Assembly: GCA_035534895.1 (NCBI GenBank)
Contig: DATLRC010000002.1
Location: 1-51,320, forward strand
Length of the DNA: 51,320 nt
DNA from: DATLRC01 sp035534895
GTDB lineage: Bacteria; Patescibacteriota; Saccharimonadia; Saccharimonadales; UBA4665
Direction: 5' to 3'
How positions within the stretch are numbered: the first letter of the stretch is position 1; the number at the start of each line of letters is the position of its first letter. The translations under genes and the position numbers were made by a program. The notes beneath the pieces are model-generated. The model was given only the letters and a program-made list of their open reading frames with translations, made no database searches and had not been told where the DNA came from. Shown piece after piece: positions 25,326 to 33,241 of this stretch.

Positions 25326-26586
25326 ACATAATGAATTAAGAATTGATGAATTAGTTTCTATATTAGGGATTACAATTAAACACGATGAGATAAATAAAAT
25401 TTTAACGTTTATCTGTCAGTTGTCGGCCTTAACACCTGATTCACAGTTAAATATTAGTTTCAATGCGCCTAGTTCGTCGGGTAAGAGTTTTATCCCAATA
25501 GAGGTAGCAAAGCTTTTCCCTGCAGACAAAGTAATAGATTTAGGATATACAAGTCCTACCTCTTTTTTCCATAGTTATTCTCAGAAGGATGATGAAACGG
25601 GTGAATACTTGGTTGATCTGGAAGGCAAGATTCTAATTTTTCTAGATCAACCACATAACTTATTGCTTGAACATTTACGACCTGTATTATCCCATGACAA
25701 GAAAGAAATAAAGGTTAGAATTACCGACAAGCAACAAAAATTTGGCCTGCGTACTAAAAAAATTACAATTCGGGGATATCCTGCAGTAATTTTTTGTTCT
25801 GCTGGTTTGCGGTTCGACGAACAAGAAGCTACGCGATTTTTGCTCCTGAGCCCAGAGACCTCACAAGAGAAAATTCGTGAAGGAATTCTCGCTTCATTAA
25901 ATAAGAGCGCTGATAGTAATGAATATTTTAATATAGTCGAGTTGAATCCTGAGAGAGCAAAACTGATTGGAAGAATTAATGCAATTAATAATGAGAATAT
26001 TGAAGAAATTCAAATAAAATCGGAAGATTTAGAATATATTAAGAAGGAGTTCTTAGGGTCAATACAGATGCTTAAGCCCAGACATCAGCGTGATATTAAA
26101 CGGATAGTTGCAATTTCAAAAACCCTTGCTTTACTCAATTTATGGCATCGAAGCCTATCTGGAAATACTATTGTCGTTAATAGGTCTGATATAGTGGAAG
26201 CTTTTAGACTTTGGAATGCTATATCTGTTGCTCAAGAATTGAACATACCGCCATACGTTTATAGGGTATTTGAAGACGTGATACTAGAAGCATTTAAAGA
26301 TAAAAATAAGGGCTCACTATATTCATCAATTGGTGTAACACGCAATGAAGTACTTCATAAACATAATGAAGTGTATGGTCGTTATCTTGACCCATTGATA
26401 TTAAGACAGCAATTTATCCCAATATTAAGCCAAGCCGGTCTAATTACTGAAGAACAAGATCCTAGCGATAAGCGGAAACAACTCATATATCCACTTGTGC
26501 AAATAAATAGTGATACAAAGCAGGGTACCGAGGAGCACGAGAATAATATAGACCTTGACGAAATAAACAGGATATTCTCTAGTTAG
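25312..26586 (+). CDS. P-loop ATPase of a mobile element, possible replication helicase
   Basis: A 424-aa protein with an unusual Walker A NAPSSSGKSF (51-60) and a Walker B-like ILIFLDQPHN (107-116). The C-terminal region looks like a winged helix. The pattern suits an element-encoded helicase or primase-associated ATPase, but I cannot name the family. The start at ATG 25312 is chosen over 25294 because an AAGGAG site lies seven bases upstream. It is in line with a small ORF before it and a serine recombinase after it, the layout of a small integrative element. Confidence 0.6.
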   Translation: MKTVRHNELRIDELVSILGITIKHDEINKILTFICQLSALTPDSQLNISFNAPSSSGKSFIPIEVAKLFPADKVIDLGYTSPTSFFHSYSQKDDETGEYLVDLEGKILIFLDQPHNLLLEHLRPVLSHDKKEIKVRITDKQQKFGLRTKKITIRGYPAVIFCSAGLRFDEQEATRFLLLSPETSQEKIREGILASLNKSADSNEYFNIVELNPERAKLIGRINAINNENIEEIQIKSEDLEYIKKEFLGSIQMLKPRHQRDIKRIVAISKTLALLNLWHRSLSGNTIVVNRSDIVEAFRLWNAISVAQELNIPPYVYRVFEDVILEAFKDKNKGSLYSSIGVTRNEVLHKHNEVYGRYLDPLILRQQFIPILSQAGLITEEQDPSDKRKQLIYPLVQINSDTKQGTEEHENNIDLDEINRIFSS

Positions 26587-26588
26587 TA

Positions 26589-26594
26589 TATAAT
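26589..26594 (+). promoter_or_regulatory. -10 box before the structured leader
   Basis: TATAAT directly after the ATPase stop codon. No good -35 is visible. A transcript from here would start with the knotted RNA at 26623. Confidence 0.4.
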
Positions 26595-26622
26595 AGTAAA
26601 TGTTCACACATTCTGCTATCAT

Positions 26623-26718
26623 GCGAAACGTATTATCGTTTTAGGCCTTAAAATGGGCAACTGGTATCAGAAAACGGCGTTTCGCTGTGGACTGTGTGAA
26701 CAACCAGTTGCCCTTTTT
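26623..26718 (+). ncRNA. Interleaved-stem RNA (pseudoknot or attenuator) ahead of the second recombinase
   Basis: Stem A pairs GCGAAACG (26623-26630) with CGTTTCGC (26678-26685). Stem B pairs GGGCAACTGGT (26655-26665) with ACCAGTTGCCC (26703-26713), followed by TTTTT. The order A-B-A'-B' means the perfect stems either form a pseudoknot or compete. Stem B plus the T-tract is a classic intrinsic terminator 15 nt upstream of the recombinase ATG, so it can be an attenuator or the end of a small RNA. Confidence 0.65.
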
Positions 26719-26732
26719 AGTTAGAGGTTAAA

Positions 26733-28331
26733 ATGAGATACGTAGCTTATATAAGAAAATCCACTGAACAGGCTGAGCGTCAGTCATTGTCAATCCCTGC
26801 TCAAAAGCGAAAAATTAGGGAGTTATTCCCCCATATTAGGATAGTTAAGTGGATAGAAGAGAGTAAGAGTGCCTTCACGCCAGGTCGTAAAGGCTTTGCA
26901 GAGATGGTTGAGTTACTAAATTCGGGTAAGGCCGATGGCATTGTGTCATGGCATCCAGATCGCCTTTCTCGTTGTGAGATTGACGCTGCCTATATTACTT
27001 ATGGTTTACGACGAGGAGTAATAAAGGATCTAAAGTTTGGTTCTTATTTTTTCGATAATAGTCCAGAGGGTATCATGATGCTTCAAAATATCATGAGCAA
27101 CTCACAATACTATTCAGCAAAGTTGAGTAAAGATGTTAAACGAGGTAATGACGAACAGCGTAAGAGAGGTTGGTTAACGGGCAGATCTATAGAGGGGTAT
27201 TTAAATGAACGTAGTAAAGATGGTATGAGCTATGGGATTATCGTGATAGACCCGGATCGATTTACACTAAGGCGTAAAATGTGGGATTTAATGCTGACTG
27301 GAAATTACAGTACCTATCAGATCAGAGACATTGCTAATAATCAATGGGGCTATAAGACAAGGGGGAATAGGATTACTCCTAGTGGTCCACTTTCTCGAAG
27401 TGCCATATATGCTATGTTTAACAATCCTCGTTATGCTGGCCTTATCCCAGTACCCGGGAAGGCCGATACTTATGAAAAAGCATCTTACAAACCAATGGTT
27501 AGTGAAGAAGAATATAACAGGGTTCAAGAACTACTAAACAGAAAAGGCACAAGAAAACTAGCTACTCGCAAGGTATTTACATTTAGAGGGACTATGACTT
27601 GTGGTGAGTGTGGTTGTATGATTACTGCCGAAGATACGATGAGGTACTACAAAAACGGCACTACACAGAAGTTTACTTATTATCACTGTACTCATCAAAG
27701 ACCATGTACCCAGCGTAAAAATACTCGAGAGGAATCCTTAGAGCAACAATTTAATGAATTATTAATAAAACGCAAGATTCTTCCACAGTTTAAGGATTGG
27801 GCATTAGAAACGTTAGATTCACAAAACGATGTAGAGTCAGTGAACATCGCTGTTGTTTTAGCTAGTCAGAATCGCACGATTGAGGCTACCCACAGAGAAA
27901 TGAAGAAGCTAATTAGTATGGCTGCTAAGGAGTTAATTAGTGAAGATCAATTTAAGAACGAGCAAAATGACTTAGATGATCGGATAAAGATTCTTGAGAA
28001 AGAGCTTAAGAGGACCAAAGAACAAGCTGAAAACTGGTATGTGACATTTACGAAGGCATTTGAAGTTGCTATAGATGGAGTCGAGCGATTTAACAACGGC
28101 AGTGTCAACGTTAAAAAGGAAATATTAGAGAATATTGGTCAGAACCCGGTGCTTTTAGATGGGCGGTTACAAATAGATACTTTCCCCTGGTTAGTTTTGA
28201 TTGAAAATGAGTATCCAAAGCTGGAAGTAGCATATAAAAAGGTTAGAACCCTACCCGATAAGATACAAGAGCAGGCTATGGAAACTGTGCGGTCATCATG
28301 GCTGGGGATGAGGTATTCGAACCCCCACTGA
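26733..28331 (+). CDS. Large serine recombinase (second copy)
   Basis: A 532-aa serine integrase: YIRKSTEQAERQSLSIPAQ with catalytic S10, then DRLSRCEIDAAYI, a recombinase domain, a zinc ribbon (CGECGC ... CTHQRPC) and a C-terminal coiled coil. Not closely similar to the first recombinase. Its last codons run into a 28-bp copy of the 3' end of tRNA-Gln, so the C-terminus WLGMRYSNPH is encoded by the attachment site. This is the usual position of an integrase next to its att. Expression may be gated by the upstream terminator-bearing RNA. Confidence 0.9.
   Translation: MRYVAYIRKSTEQAERQSLSIPAQKRKIRELFPHIRIVKWIEESKSAFTPGRKGFAEMVELLNSGKADGIVSWHPDRLSRCEIDAAYITYGLRRGVIKDLKFGSYFFDNSPEGIMMLQNIMSNSQYYSAKLSKDVKRGNDEQRKRGWLTGRSIEGYLNERSKDGMSYGIIVIDPDRFTLRRKMWDLMLTGNYSTYQIRDIANNQWGYKTRGNRITPSGPLSRSAIYAMFNNPRYAGLIPVPGKADTYEKASYKPMVSEEEYNRVQELLNRKGTRKLATRKVFTFRGTMTCGECGCMITAEDTMRYYKNGTTQKFTYYHCTHQRPCTQRKNTREESLEQQFNELLIKRKILPQFKDWALETLDSQNDVESVNIAVVLASQNRTIEATHREMKKLISMAAKELISEDQFKNEQNDLDDRIKILEKELKRTKEQAENWYVTFTKAFEVAIDGVERFNNGSVNVKKEILENIGQNPVLLDGRLQIDTFPWLVLIENEYPKLEVAYKKVRTLPDKIQEQAMETVRSSWLGMRYSNPH
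28299..28326 (-). repeat. tRNA-Gln 3'-end copy, probable attachment site
   Basis: 28 bases match the 3' end of the intact tRNA-Gln at 30691-30718 with two mismatches, including the encoded CCA. It lies at the very end of the serine recombinase gene, as expected for an att site formed by integration at the tRNA. Confidence 0.7.
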
Positions 28332-28335
28332 TCCA

Positions 28336-28713
28336 TTAACTAATATGTGATTCTAGCCAACGAGCAATATCTGGAACATCGATATGTTTGGTGGCAATAT
28401 CGACTGCAAAATCTGCAACTTCTCCAGGTTGTGCCGCAAAATGGAGTTCATTTATCCCTAGCAGTGTTAAACCGGTAAGCATCGCTGTTCTTTTGTTACC
28501 GTCCACAAAAGGATGATCGGCAATAACGCCCCTAATCATAGCTGCCGCCTTGTCTATGACTTGCGGGTATAGCTCTTCGCCAAAAACATTCTGGGTTTGA
28601 GTAGCAATAGCAGCTTCAAGCCTACCCAAATCACGCAGTCCACTACTACCGCCCGTTGCTTCAATAACAAGGGCGTTAATTTCGAGCAGTTGATCCAGTG
28701 TTAGGCTGATCAT
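28336..28713 (-). CDS. Doc-like death-on-curing toxin (Fic fold)
   Basis: A 125-aa Fic/Doc protein with the active-site loop HPFVDGNKRT (67-76). Doc enzymes inactivate EF-Tu by phosphorylation. The antitoxin gene lies directly upstream, overlapping by 4 nt; it is AbrB-like rather than the usual Phd. The pair sits just outside the att copy and may stabilise the integrated element. Confidence 0.88.
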   Translation of the reverse strand: MISLTLDQLLEINALVIEATGGSSGLRDLGRLEAAIATQTQNVFGEELYPQVIDKAAAMIRGVIADHPFVDGNKRTAMLTGLTLLGINELHFAAQPGEVADFAVDIATKHIDVPDIARWLESHIS

Positions 28714-28931
28714 CTTTTTGCAAGATTGACAAAATCTTTCTTGTAATCAGATAGGATTTTCTTGGCTGATGCAATTACTTTTTGATCTTCACTAACGACA
28801 CTATGCAATGAGCGAACGATCACTTCAACTTCATCGCCAAATGAGATGTTTTGTCTTTTTAATTCTTTGGCTGGTATTGTTACGCCACCACTCGAACCAA
28901 TCTTTATGACTTTTTGAATGCTTTGAATCAT
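28710..28931 (-). CDS. AbrB/MazE-type antitoxin of the Doc toxin
   Basis: A 73-aa swapped-hairpin AbrB protein: KVIKIGSSGGVTIPAKELKR then FGDEVEVIV. It presumably binds its own promoter and neutralises Doc. A TATAAT box ends six bases upstream of the ATG (28938-28943), so the mRNA should be leaderless. Confidence 0.85.
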   Translation of the reverse strand: MIQSIQKVIKIGSSGGVTIPAKELKRQNISFGDEVEVIVRSLHSVVSEDQKVIASAKKILSDYKKDFVNLAKR

Positions 28932-28976
28932 CTAAACATTATAACAACGTTAGAATAAAATGTCTAATCAAAATTT

Positions 28977-29027
28977 TGGCTGAGCAAGAAGGATTCGAAC
29001 CCTCGCTTAAAGCGACAGATTTAGAGT
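28977..29027 (-). pseudogene. 3' fragment of a class II tRNA (Leu/Ser type)
   Basis: The minus strand shows an anticodon-arm remnant, a long variable arm (TCGC/GCGA), a T-arm with GGTTCGAATCC and an acceptor end with CCA. The 5' half is missing and replaced by the PIN toxin gene, whose stop codon lies inside the fragment. It is probably a relic attachment site. Confidence 0.6.
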
Positions 29028-29434
29028 CCTGATATGTATTCTTCGGGCTTTAAGGCCGGGAGAGAACTGGTTTTAAAATCTTTAACGTTACGAGTGATAA
29101 TAGCTGTAGCACCGCATATTATGGCCGCCTGTTCAATAACGGCATCTTCATAGTCTGTAATTCGACTCTTCAAGGCGTTCTTCAATAGCGTATTATCGAC
29201 GGATACAACAGTAAAGGTTTCTATGAGCCAGTTTATATGATGCTGTATCTGAGAAATTGGGACTTTAGCTTCTTCGAGTAAATATGCAAAAGTAGTAACA
29301 ATGTGGGCGCTTATGTATAAAAGATGGCTGTCATGCTCGTTTAATTCAAGTACGCTTCTGGATGCATCAGATCCCTTGCGGTCGAGCAGTAAATCAAGTA
29401 TGACGTTGAGATCAATTAGAATATTTTGTGGCAT
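29021..29434 (-). CDS. PIN-domain toxin (VapC-like)
   Basis: A 137-aa PIN ribonuclease-like protein: ILIDLNVILDLLLDR (D8), acidic residues in the middle and ITDYEDAVIEQAA near the end. VapC toxins cut tRNA or rRNA. The ATG at 29434 is chosen because the protein then starts with the conserved PIN strand; it overlaps the antitoxin gene by 23 nt. The final codons and stop lie within a tRNA 3' fragment. Confidence 0.8.
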   Translation of the reverse strand: MPQNILIDLNVILDLLLDRKGSDASRSVLELNEHDSHLLYISAHIVTTFAYLLEEAKVPISQIQHHINWLIETFTVVSVDNTLLKNALKSRITDYEDAVIEQAAIICGATAIITRNVKDFKTSSLPALKPEEYISGL

Positions 29435-29654
29435 AGGAGTTACGTATCCCCGCTTTTGAATCATCTATTTTGTAGGATTTTAATGATCCCAACATTGCAT
29501 TCACCTTAGGGACGGCTTGACGCTTGGATTGTACTTTTCTAGATAATATGAACTCAGAGAAAATACCCGATACTGAATTGCCATTACTCTGGGCTTCATG
29601 ACGAGCATATTGCACTAATTCTTTATCTATACTTAGGGTGAGTTTTGTCTTCAT
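29412..29654 (-). CDS. RHH-type antitoxin (DUF6364-like) of the PIN toxin
   Basis: An 80-aa protein: KTKLTLSIDKELVQYARHEA then SVSGIFSEFI, the ribbon-helix-helix pattern of VapB-type antitoxins. A -10 box TATTAT (29661-29666) ends six bases before the ATG, again a leaderless layout. Followed by the overlapping PIN gene. Confidence 0.8.
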   Translation of the reverse strand: MKTKLTLSIDKELVQYARHEAQSNGNSVSGIFSEFILSRKVQSKRQAVPKVNAMLGSLKSYKIDDSKAGIRNSYATKYSN

Positions 29655-29838
29655 ACGTATATAATAACAAATGATACGTACGAATGCAAGCTAATAGTTT
29701 AAGTCTAATTATAGTAATTGGCTGGGGCTATGGTCGGATTTCAGAACTTTGACTCTTACTATTGACGCCTCGTCGATGGCAAGAGTAAAGGATCTGTTGG
29801 CGTAATAATATCCATTAACCAGAGTAGAACTAATCTCT

Positions 29839-30588
29839 TTAGCTGCCGTATTGGCCTACAAATGCTTGATAGTTGTGGATATTCTCCGTTGCGTGTTCCA
29901 ATAAGCCTGGAGGATGGTCGGCGATCAGTCTATCACCGTCAGGATGTATAGGCATTACATCCATCAGGGTCACCTCGCCATCTAAAGTACTCCTTCGTAG
30001 ATTACCTGAATTGTGGGCAATATCAGGAACGAACTCATACCCTGCTGCTAACGTGTCTATACCTTGAAGCATTCTCTCTAAATCCCTAGCAGTTCTATCA
30101 CGAAGTGGTGATGTGGCTTCAGCCTCAACTTCATTTAAATCGAGTGCTTTATGTATGTCTAAGTCTAGACGTTGCTGAGTTTGCACAACTGTTGGTATGG
30201 GATGACGAACATGTTTAAAGATGTCGGCAGGTTTAATACTTACCTCGGTTGGTAGGGCAATACCAGCCAAGCAGGATGTTACTGCACCAACTTCATGCGC
30301 TACATGTTCTTTGAAGGTCTCTAATGGCATTTTACCTGGGTAACGGAACATGAACTTATCGACTTTGCCTAAACCGCTTTTAGCTACTATAGTTTCGCCG
30401 TTAACTGCGATAAGTCGTTCACTGTCAAAGAAGATTCTTTTTTGAGCGTCGTGAACACTAAAAGGTAAAGCTCGAAAAGCTCTGCATATTAGATTAAATG
30501 CTGCACTTCCTGAATCCCAGTTAGGGTTTTCCATCCAGTAAGCTATATTAGTCGACTCATGAATATGTTTAGCAATAGATCGTCTCAC
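29839..30588 (-). CDS. Hypothetical protein, 249 aa
   Basis: I do not recognise a family with certainty. The sequence has HNSGNLRRS followed by DGEVTLMDVMPI, faintly like the catalytic and metal-binding loops of a kinase-like fold. GTG at 30588 is chosen over an in-frame start at 30615 because a perfect TATAAT (30595-30600) with TTTACA sixteen bases upstream lies in between and ends six bases before the GTG. It is a single gene between the TA modules and tRNA-Gln. Confidence 0.55.
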   Translation of the reverse strand: MRRSIAKHIHESTNIAYWMENPNWDSGSAAFNLICRAFRALPFSVHDAQKRIFFDSERLIAVNGETIVAKSGLGKVDKFMFRYPGKMPLETFKEHVAHEVGAVTSCLAGIALPTEVSIKPADIFKHVRHPIPTVVQTQQRLDLDIHKALDLNEVEAEATSPLRDRTARDLERMLQGIDTLAAGYEFVPDIAHNSGNLRRSTLDGEVTLMDVMPIHPDGDRLIADHPPGLLEHATENIHNYQAFVGQYGS

Positions 30589-30594
30589 TAGTAA

Positions 30595-30622
30595 ATTATA
30601 ACACAAAACCCTCAAATGTAAA
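30595..30622 (-). promoter_or_regulatory. Promoter for the 249-aa hypothetical gene
   Basis: -10 TATAAT with TTTACA as -35 (16-nt spacer) on the minus strand. Transcription should start at or next to the GTG at 30588. Confidence 0.55.
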
Positions 30623-30690
30623 ATGACCTAAGTAGGCCTGTAGTCGGTTATTCGAACCTAAGAAGTTATTGTGGTCGTATATTACTAAAT

Positions 30691-30764
30691 TGGCTGGGGA
30701 TGAGGGATTTGAACCCCCGATCCTGGGACCAGAACCCAGTGCCTTACCGCTTGGCCAATCCCCA
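30691..30764 (-). tRNA. tRNA-Gln (CTG)
   Basis: Complete cloverleaf on the minus strand: acceptor TGGGGAT, D-arm GGCCAAGCGGTAAGGC, anticodon stem CTGGG/CCCAG with loop TTCTGGT (anticodon CTG), T-arm GGGTTCAAATCCC and encoded CCA. It is the likely integration target whose 3' end is repeated at 28299-28326. Confidence 0.92.
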
Positions 30765-30832
30765 ATGTTACAAGAGGTGATTATACTAAAATATTATTCT
30801 TTTGGCCATAAGAGACCCCCTGAGCTCAGAAC

Positions 30833-32605
30833 TTAATTATCTTGAGACAGCACAAGTACCGAGTAAGGGCCTAGATTAATCTTGCCACTGTTATTCTCGA
30901 CATTGAGAGAAGGCGTTTTAAGGTCCTTGAAGGAAGGACTGTAGCCTTTCCAGTCACTGTTAAAGCGAGTGATCCAGCTACCATTTCTGGGAAAAGTGAT
31001 ATTGTAATCTTTTAACGTTTGGTTCGCGAAATTGATGGCTATAACCACGTCATCACCAGGGCCACCCTGATCCCATCGGTGATATACCAAAACTTTTGGT
31101 TGTTGATCAAGCTGTAGTACCTTGATTGATTGACCCATCAGACCTGCTGTGTGCCCGTATTGGTTTTTGCGAAGTGCTATAAGGTGTCTATAGGCTAGGA
31201 CGATGCCGGCAAACTTCTGAGACTTTTGCCAGTCAAGTGCTTGCCAATCGTTAAAACTGCCGTTTTCCATGAATTCCTGACCCTGGAGTAGCATCGGAAT
31301 CCCTGGAGCTGTCAACACAATTGAGGCTGCGATCAGCGACCGGCGGGCTGCAAAGACACTGTCCACGTGGCCTGGTGCAATTTCTTCGCTCAAACGGGCA
31401 CCGCCATTTGCAGCACTATCATGAGAGTCACAGTATATTATGCGCTGAAAAACATCACCGTTATATTGCCCAAGTAGTGCGCTATTAATACTGTTTAGGT
31501 CACGATTTGCGTCATCAAGAGCATCAATGGCATTCCTCAGAAGATGTGGAAAGTTTACCTCCCATTGAGCTGAGAAGCCTGCCCCGCCCTCCGCTTGCGG
31601 TTTGGTCATATATTCGTTCCCTGATACGTCTTCGGCAATCATAATAGCTTCAGGCTTAATTTTGCGGGCTAGGTTATTGATCCGCTGCATTAAATTCCAG
31701 CCGTCAGCAATGTCATGGTCGGGATCATTATTGTTCCCCATAACGTTTCGGATATAGATCGTTGAATCAAGGCGTAGCCCATCCAGATGACAATGGTACA
31801 TCCACATCCGAACATTATCTAGAATGTATTGAGCTACCTCAGGCCGTCCGTAATCTGGTCGTGTTTCACCCCATGGTGTTTGGGAACGCCAGTCATTATA
31901 GAAATAGATTCCTCCTTTGCCATCCTGGCTCCAGCCGTCAAATTGCCATAAATCAAGCCCTCCGTCAGGACCGAAGTGGTTGAAGACAACATCTAAGACA
32001 ATACCGATGCCCCGCTTGTGGGCCGCTTTAACAAATTCTAGAAATTGATGTCGGCCGCCATATAGGCTTTCGACAGCGTAGATATAATCGGTGGCGTAAC
32101 CCCAGCCACGGTCCATGGCCATTGTGCCAATCGGCATTAGCTCAATCATGGTAATTCCAAGCTCAGCCAGATAGTCTAGTTTTTGAGCAGCCGTTTCAAA
32201 GTTACCGCTTGTTGAGGGGTCAAGTCGGTTAAAAGTACCGACATGTAGTTCGTAAAAAATCTGAGCTGACTTGGGTGGGATTTTAAAGTTGTCTTCGCCC
32301 CAATCAAACTGGGGATCAACAATAATTGAATTACCGGCTGAGGTTGTAACTTGAAGTGAGCGTGGGTCATTTTTATAAAGTAGTTTATCGCCACTCCCAA
32401 TTACAAATTTGTATTCCTGACCAGCTTGGGCATTACTAATATCTGTCGACCAGTAGCCGTCATTTTCACTAGTTAGGGGACTTTGGGTCCAGTTATTAAA
32501 GGACCCACTAACAGCCACAGAGTTGGCAAACGGTGCCCAGACCCTAAATGTTACACCGTCTCGGTGGAGGATAACACCGACATTTTTTTTAATAGTCTTA
32601 GTCAT
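30833..32605 (-). CDS. GH13 alpha-glucan enzyme with CBM48 (branching enzyme / trehalohydrolase-like)
   Basis: A 590-aa protein. The N-terminal CBM48-like domain (FRVWAPFANSVAVSGSFNNW, 16-40) is followed by a GH13 barrel: DVVFNHFGPDG, catalytic nucleophile in DGLRLDST, acid/base in MIAEDVSG and the transition-state region CDSHDS. A C-terminal beta domain follows. Architecture fits glycogen branching enzymes or maltooligosyltrehalose trehalohydrolases; motifs alone do not separate these. No signal peptide, so intracellular storage-glucan metabolism is likely. It stands alone, divergent from a small membrane gene. Confidence 0.82.
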   Translation of the reverse strand: MTKTIKKNVGVILHRDGVTFRVWAPFANSVAVSGSFNNWTQSPLTSENDGYWSTDISNAQAGQEYKFVIGSGDKLLYKNDPRSLQVTTSAGNSIIVDPQFDWGEDNFKIPPKSAQIFYELHVGTFNRLDPSTSGNFETAAQKLDYLAELGITMIELMPIGTMAMDRGWGYATDYIYAVESLYGGRHQFLEFVKAAHKRGIGIVLDVVFNHFGPDGGLDLWQFDGWSQDGKGGIYFYNDWRSQTPWGETRPDYGRPEVAQYILDNVRMWMYHCHLDGLRLDSTIYIRNVMGNNNDPDHDIADGWNLMQRINNLARKIKPEAIMIAEDVSGNEYMTKPQAEGGAGFSAQWEVNFPHLLRNAIDALDDANRDLNSINSALLGQYNGDVFQRIIYCDSHDSAANGGARLSEEIAPGHVDSVFAARRSLIAASIVLTAPGIPMLLQGQEFMENGSFNDWQALDWQKSQKFAGIVLAYRHLIALRKNQYGHTAGLMGQSIKVLQLDQQPKVLVYHRWDQGGPGDDVVIAINFANQTLKDYNITFPRNGSWITRFNSDWKGYSPSFKDLKTPSLNVENNSGKINLGPYSVLVLSQDN

Positions 32606-32734
32606 TGAACGCTTTTTATTATGCTTATGCTCATTTTGTCACAGATAACAAAAATAGCATAGCCAAGACTGAGAGCAACCTAGTAAATAATCCTTAGTCA
32701 ATTTGAGACTATCAGTGTAAAATACAAATAATAG

Positions 32735-33124
32735 ATGACTAAACAGACAAAGGCTACCAAGAAGGTCAGCGCCGGCTCTTCCTTAGACCAATCAAAGAGC
32801 TCTCCTAGTGTCATGACAAATACTGTTTTGGCAATTATTAGCCTACTTATCTTAGTTATAGTTGGCCTGCTTTGGCGGTCATTGCCAGCTTCTAGCCCCT
32901 TGCCTTCAACACCGCAGGCAATTTTGCCTGATAGAACTGTTGCTTTACCAACAAGCTATGCAGTTAATGGCCCAGCATCAGCCATAAATAATAATTATGG
33001 CCCGTCTCTGCAACCGGCAGCATTAGCAAACGATGGCAATTCAACAACTAGTGCTGAAGGCCTCCAAAACGCTCCGGCTAACACCCAGACGGCTGGTCCG
33101 CTATCCAACCAAGCAATTTATTAG
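32735..33124 (+). CDS. Hypothetical single-pass membrane protein with disordered tail
   Basis: A 129-aa protein: a polar Lys/Ser-rich N-terminus, one membrane helix (about 29-47) and a Pro/Ala/Asn-rich low-complexity tail. The family is unknown. Followed by an MFS exporter 117 nt downstream on the same strand. Confidence 0.6.
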   Translation: MTKQTKATKKVSAGSSLDQSKSSPSVMTNTVLAIISLLILVIVGLLWRSLPASSPLPSTPQAILPDRTVALPTSYAVNGPASAINNNYGPSLQPAALANDGNSTTSAEGLQNAPANTQTAGPLSNQAIY

Positions 33125-33241
33125 GTCTTAATATTGCCAAGCCGCTTCAAGGCATACTATACTAAAACAAGTAAGCGATTATTAAAGAGTTGGGTCTACT
33201 GTTAGACAAGCGGTTAGCTTGAGGTAGTATCAGGAGTGTCA

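Noticed and set aside
28977..29027. Functional suppressor tRNA with CTA anticodon
   Set aside because: The apparent CTA sits in an anticodon arm whose 5' half of the tRNA is missing, so it cannot fold as a tRNA.
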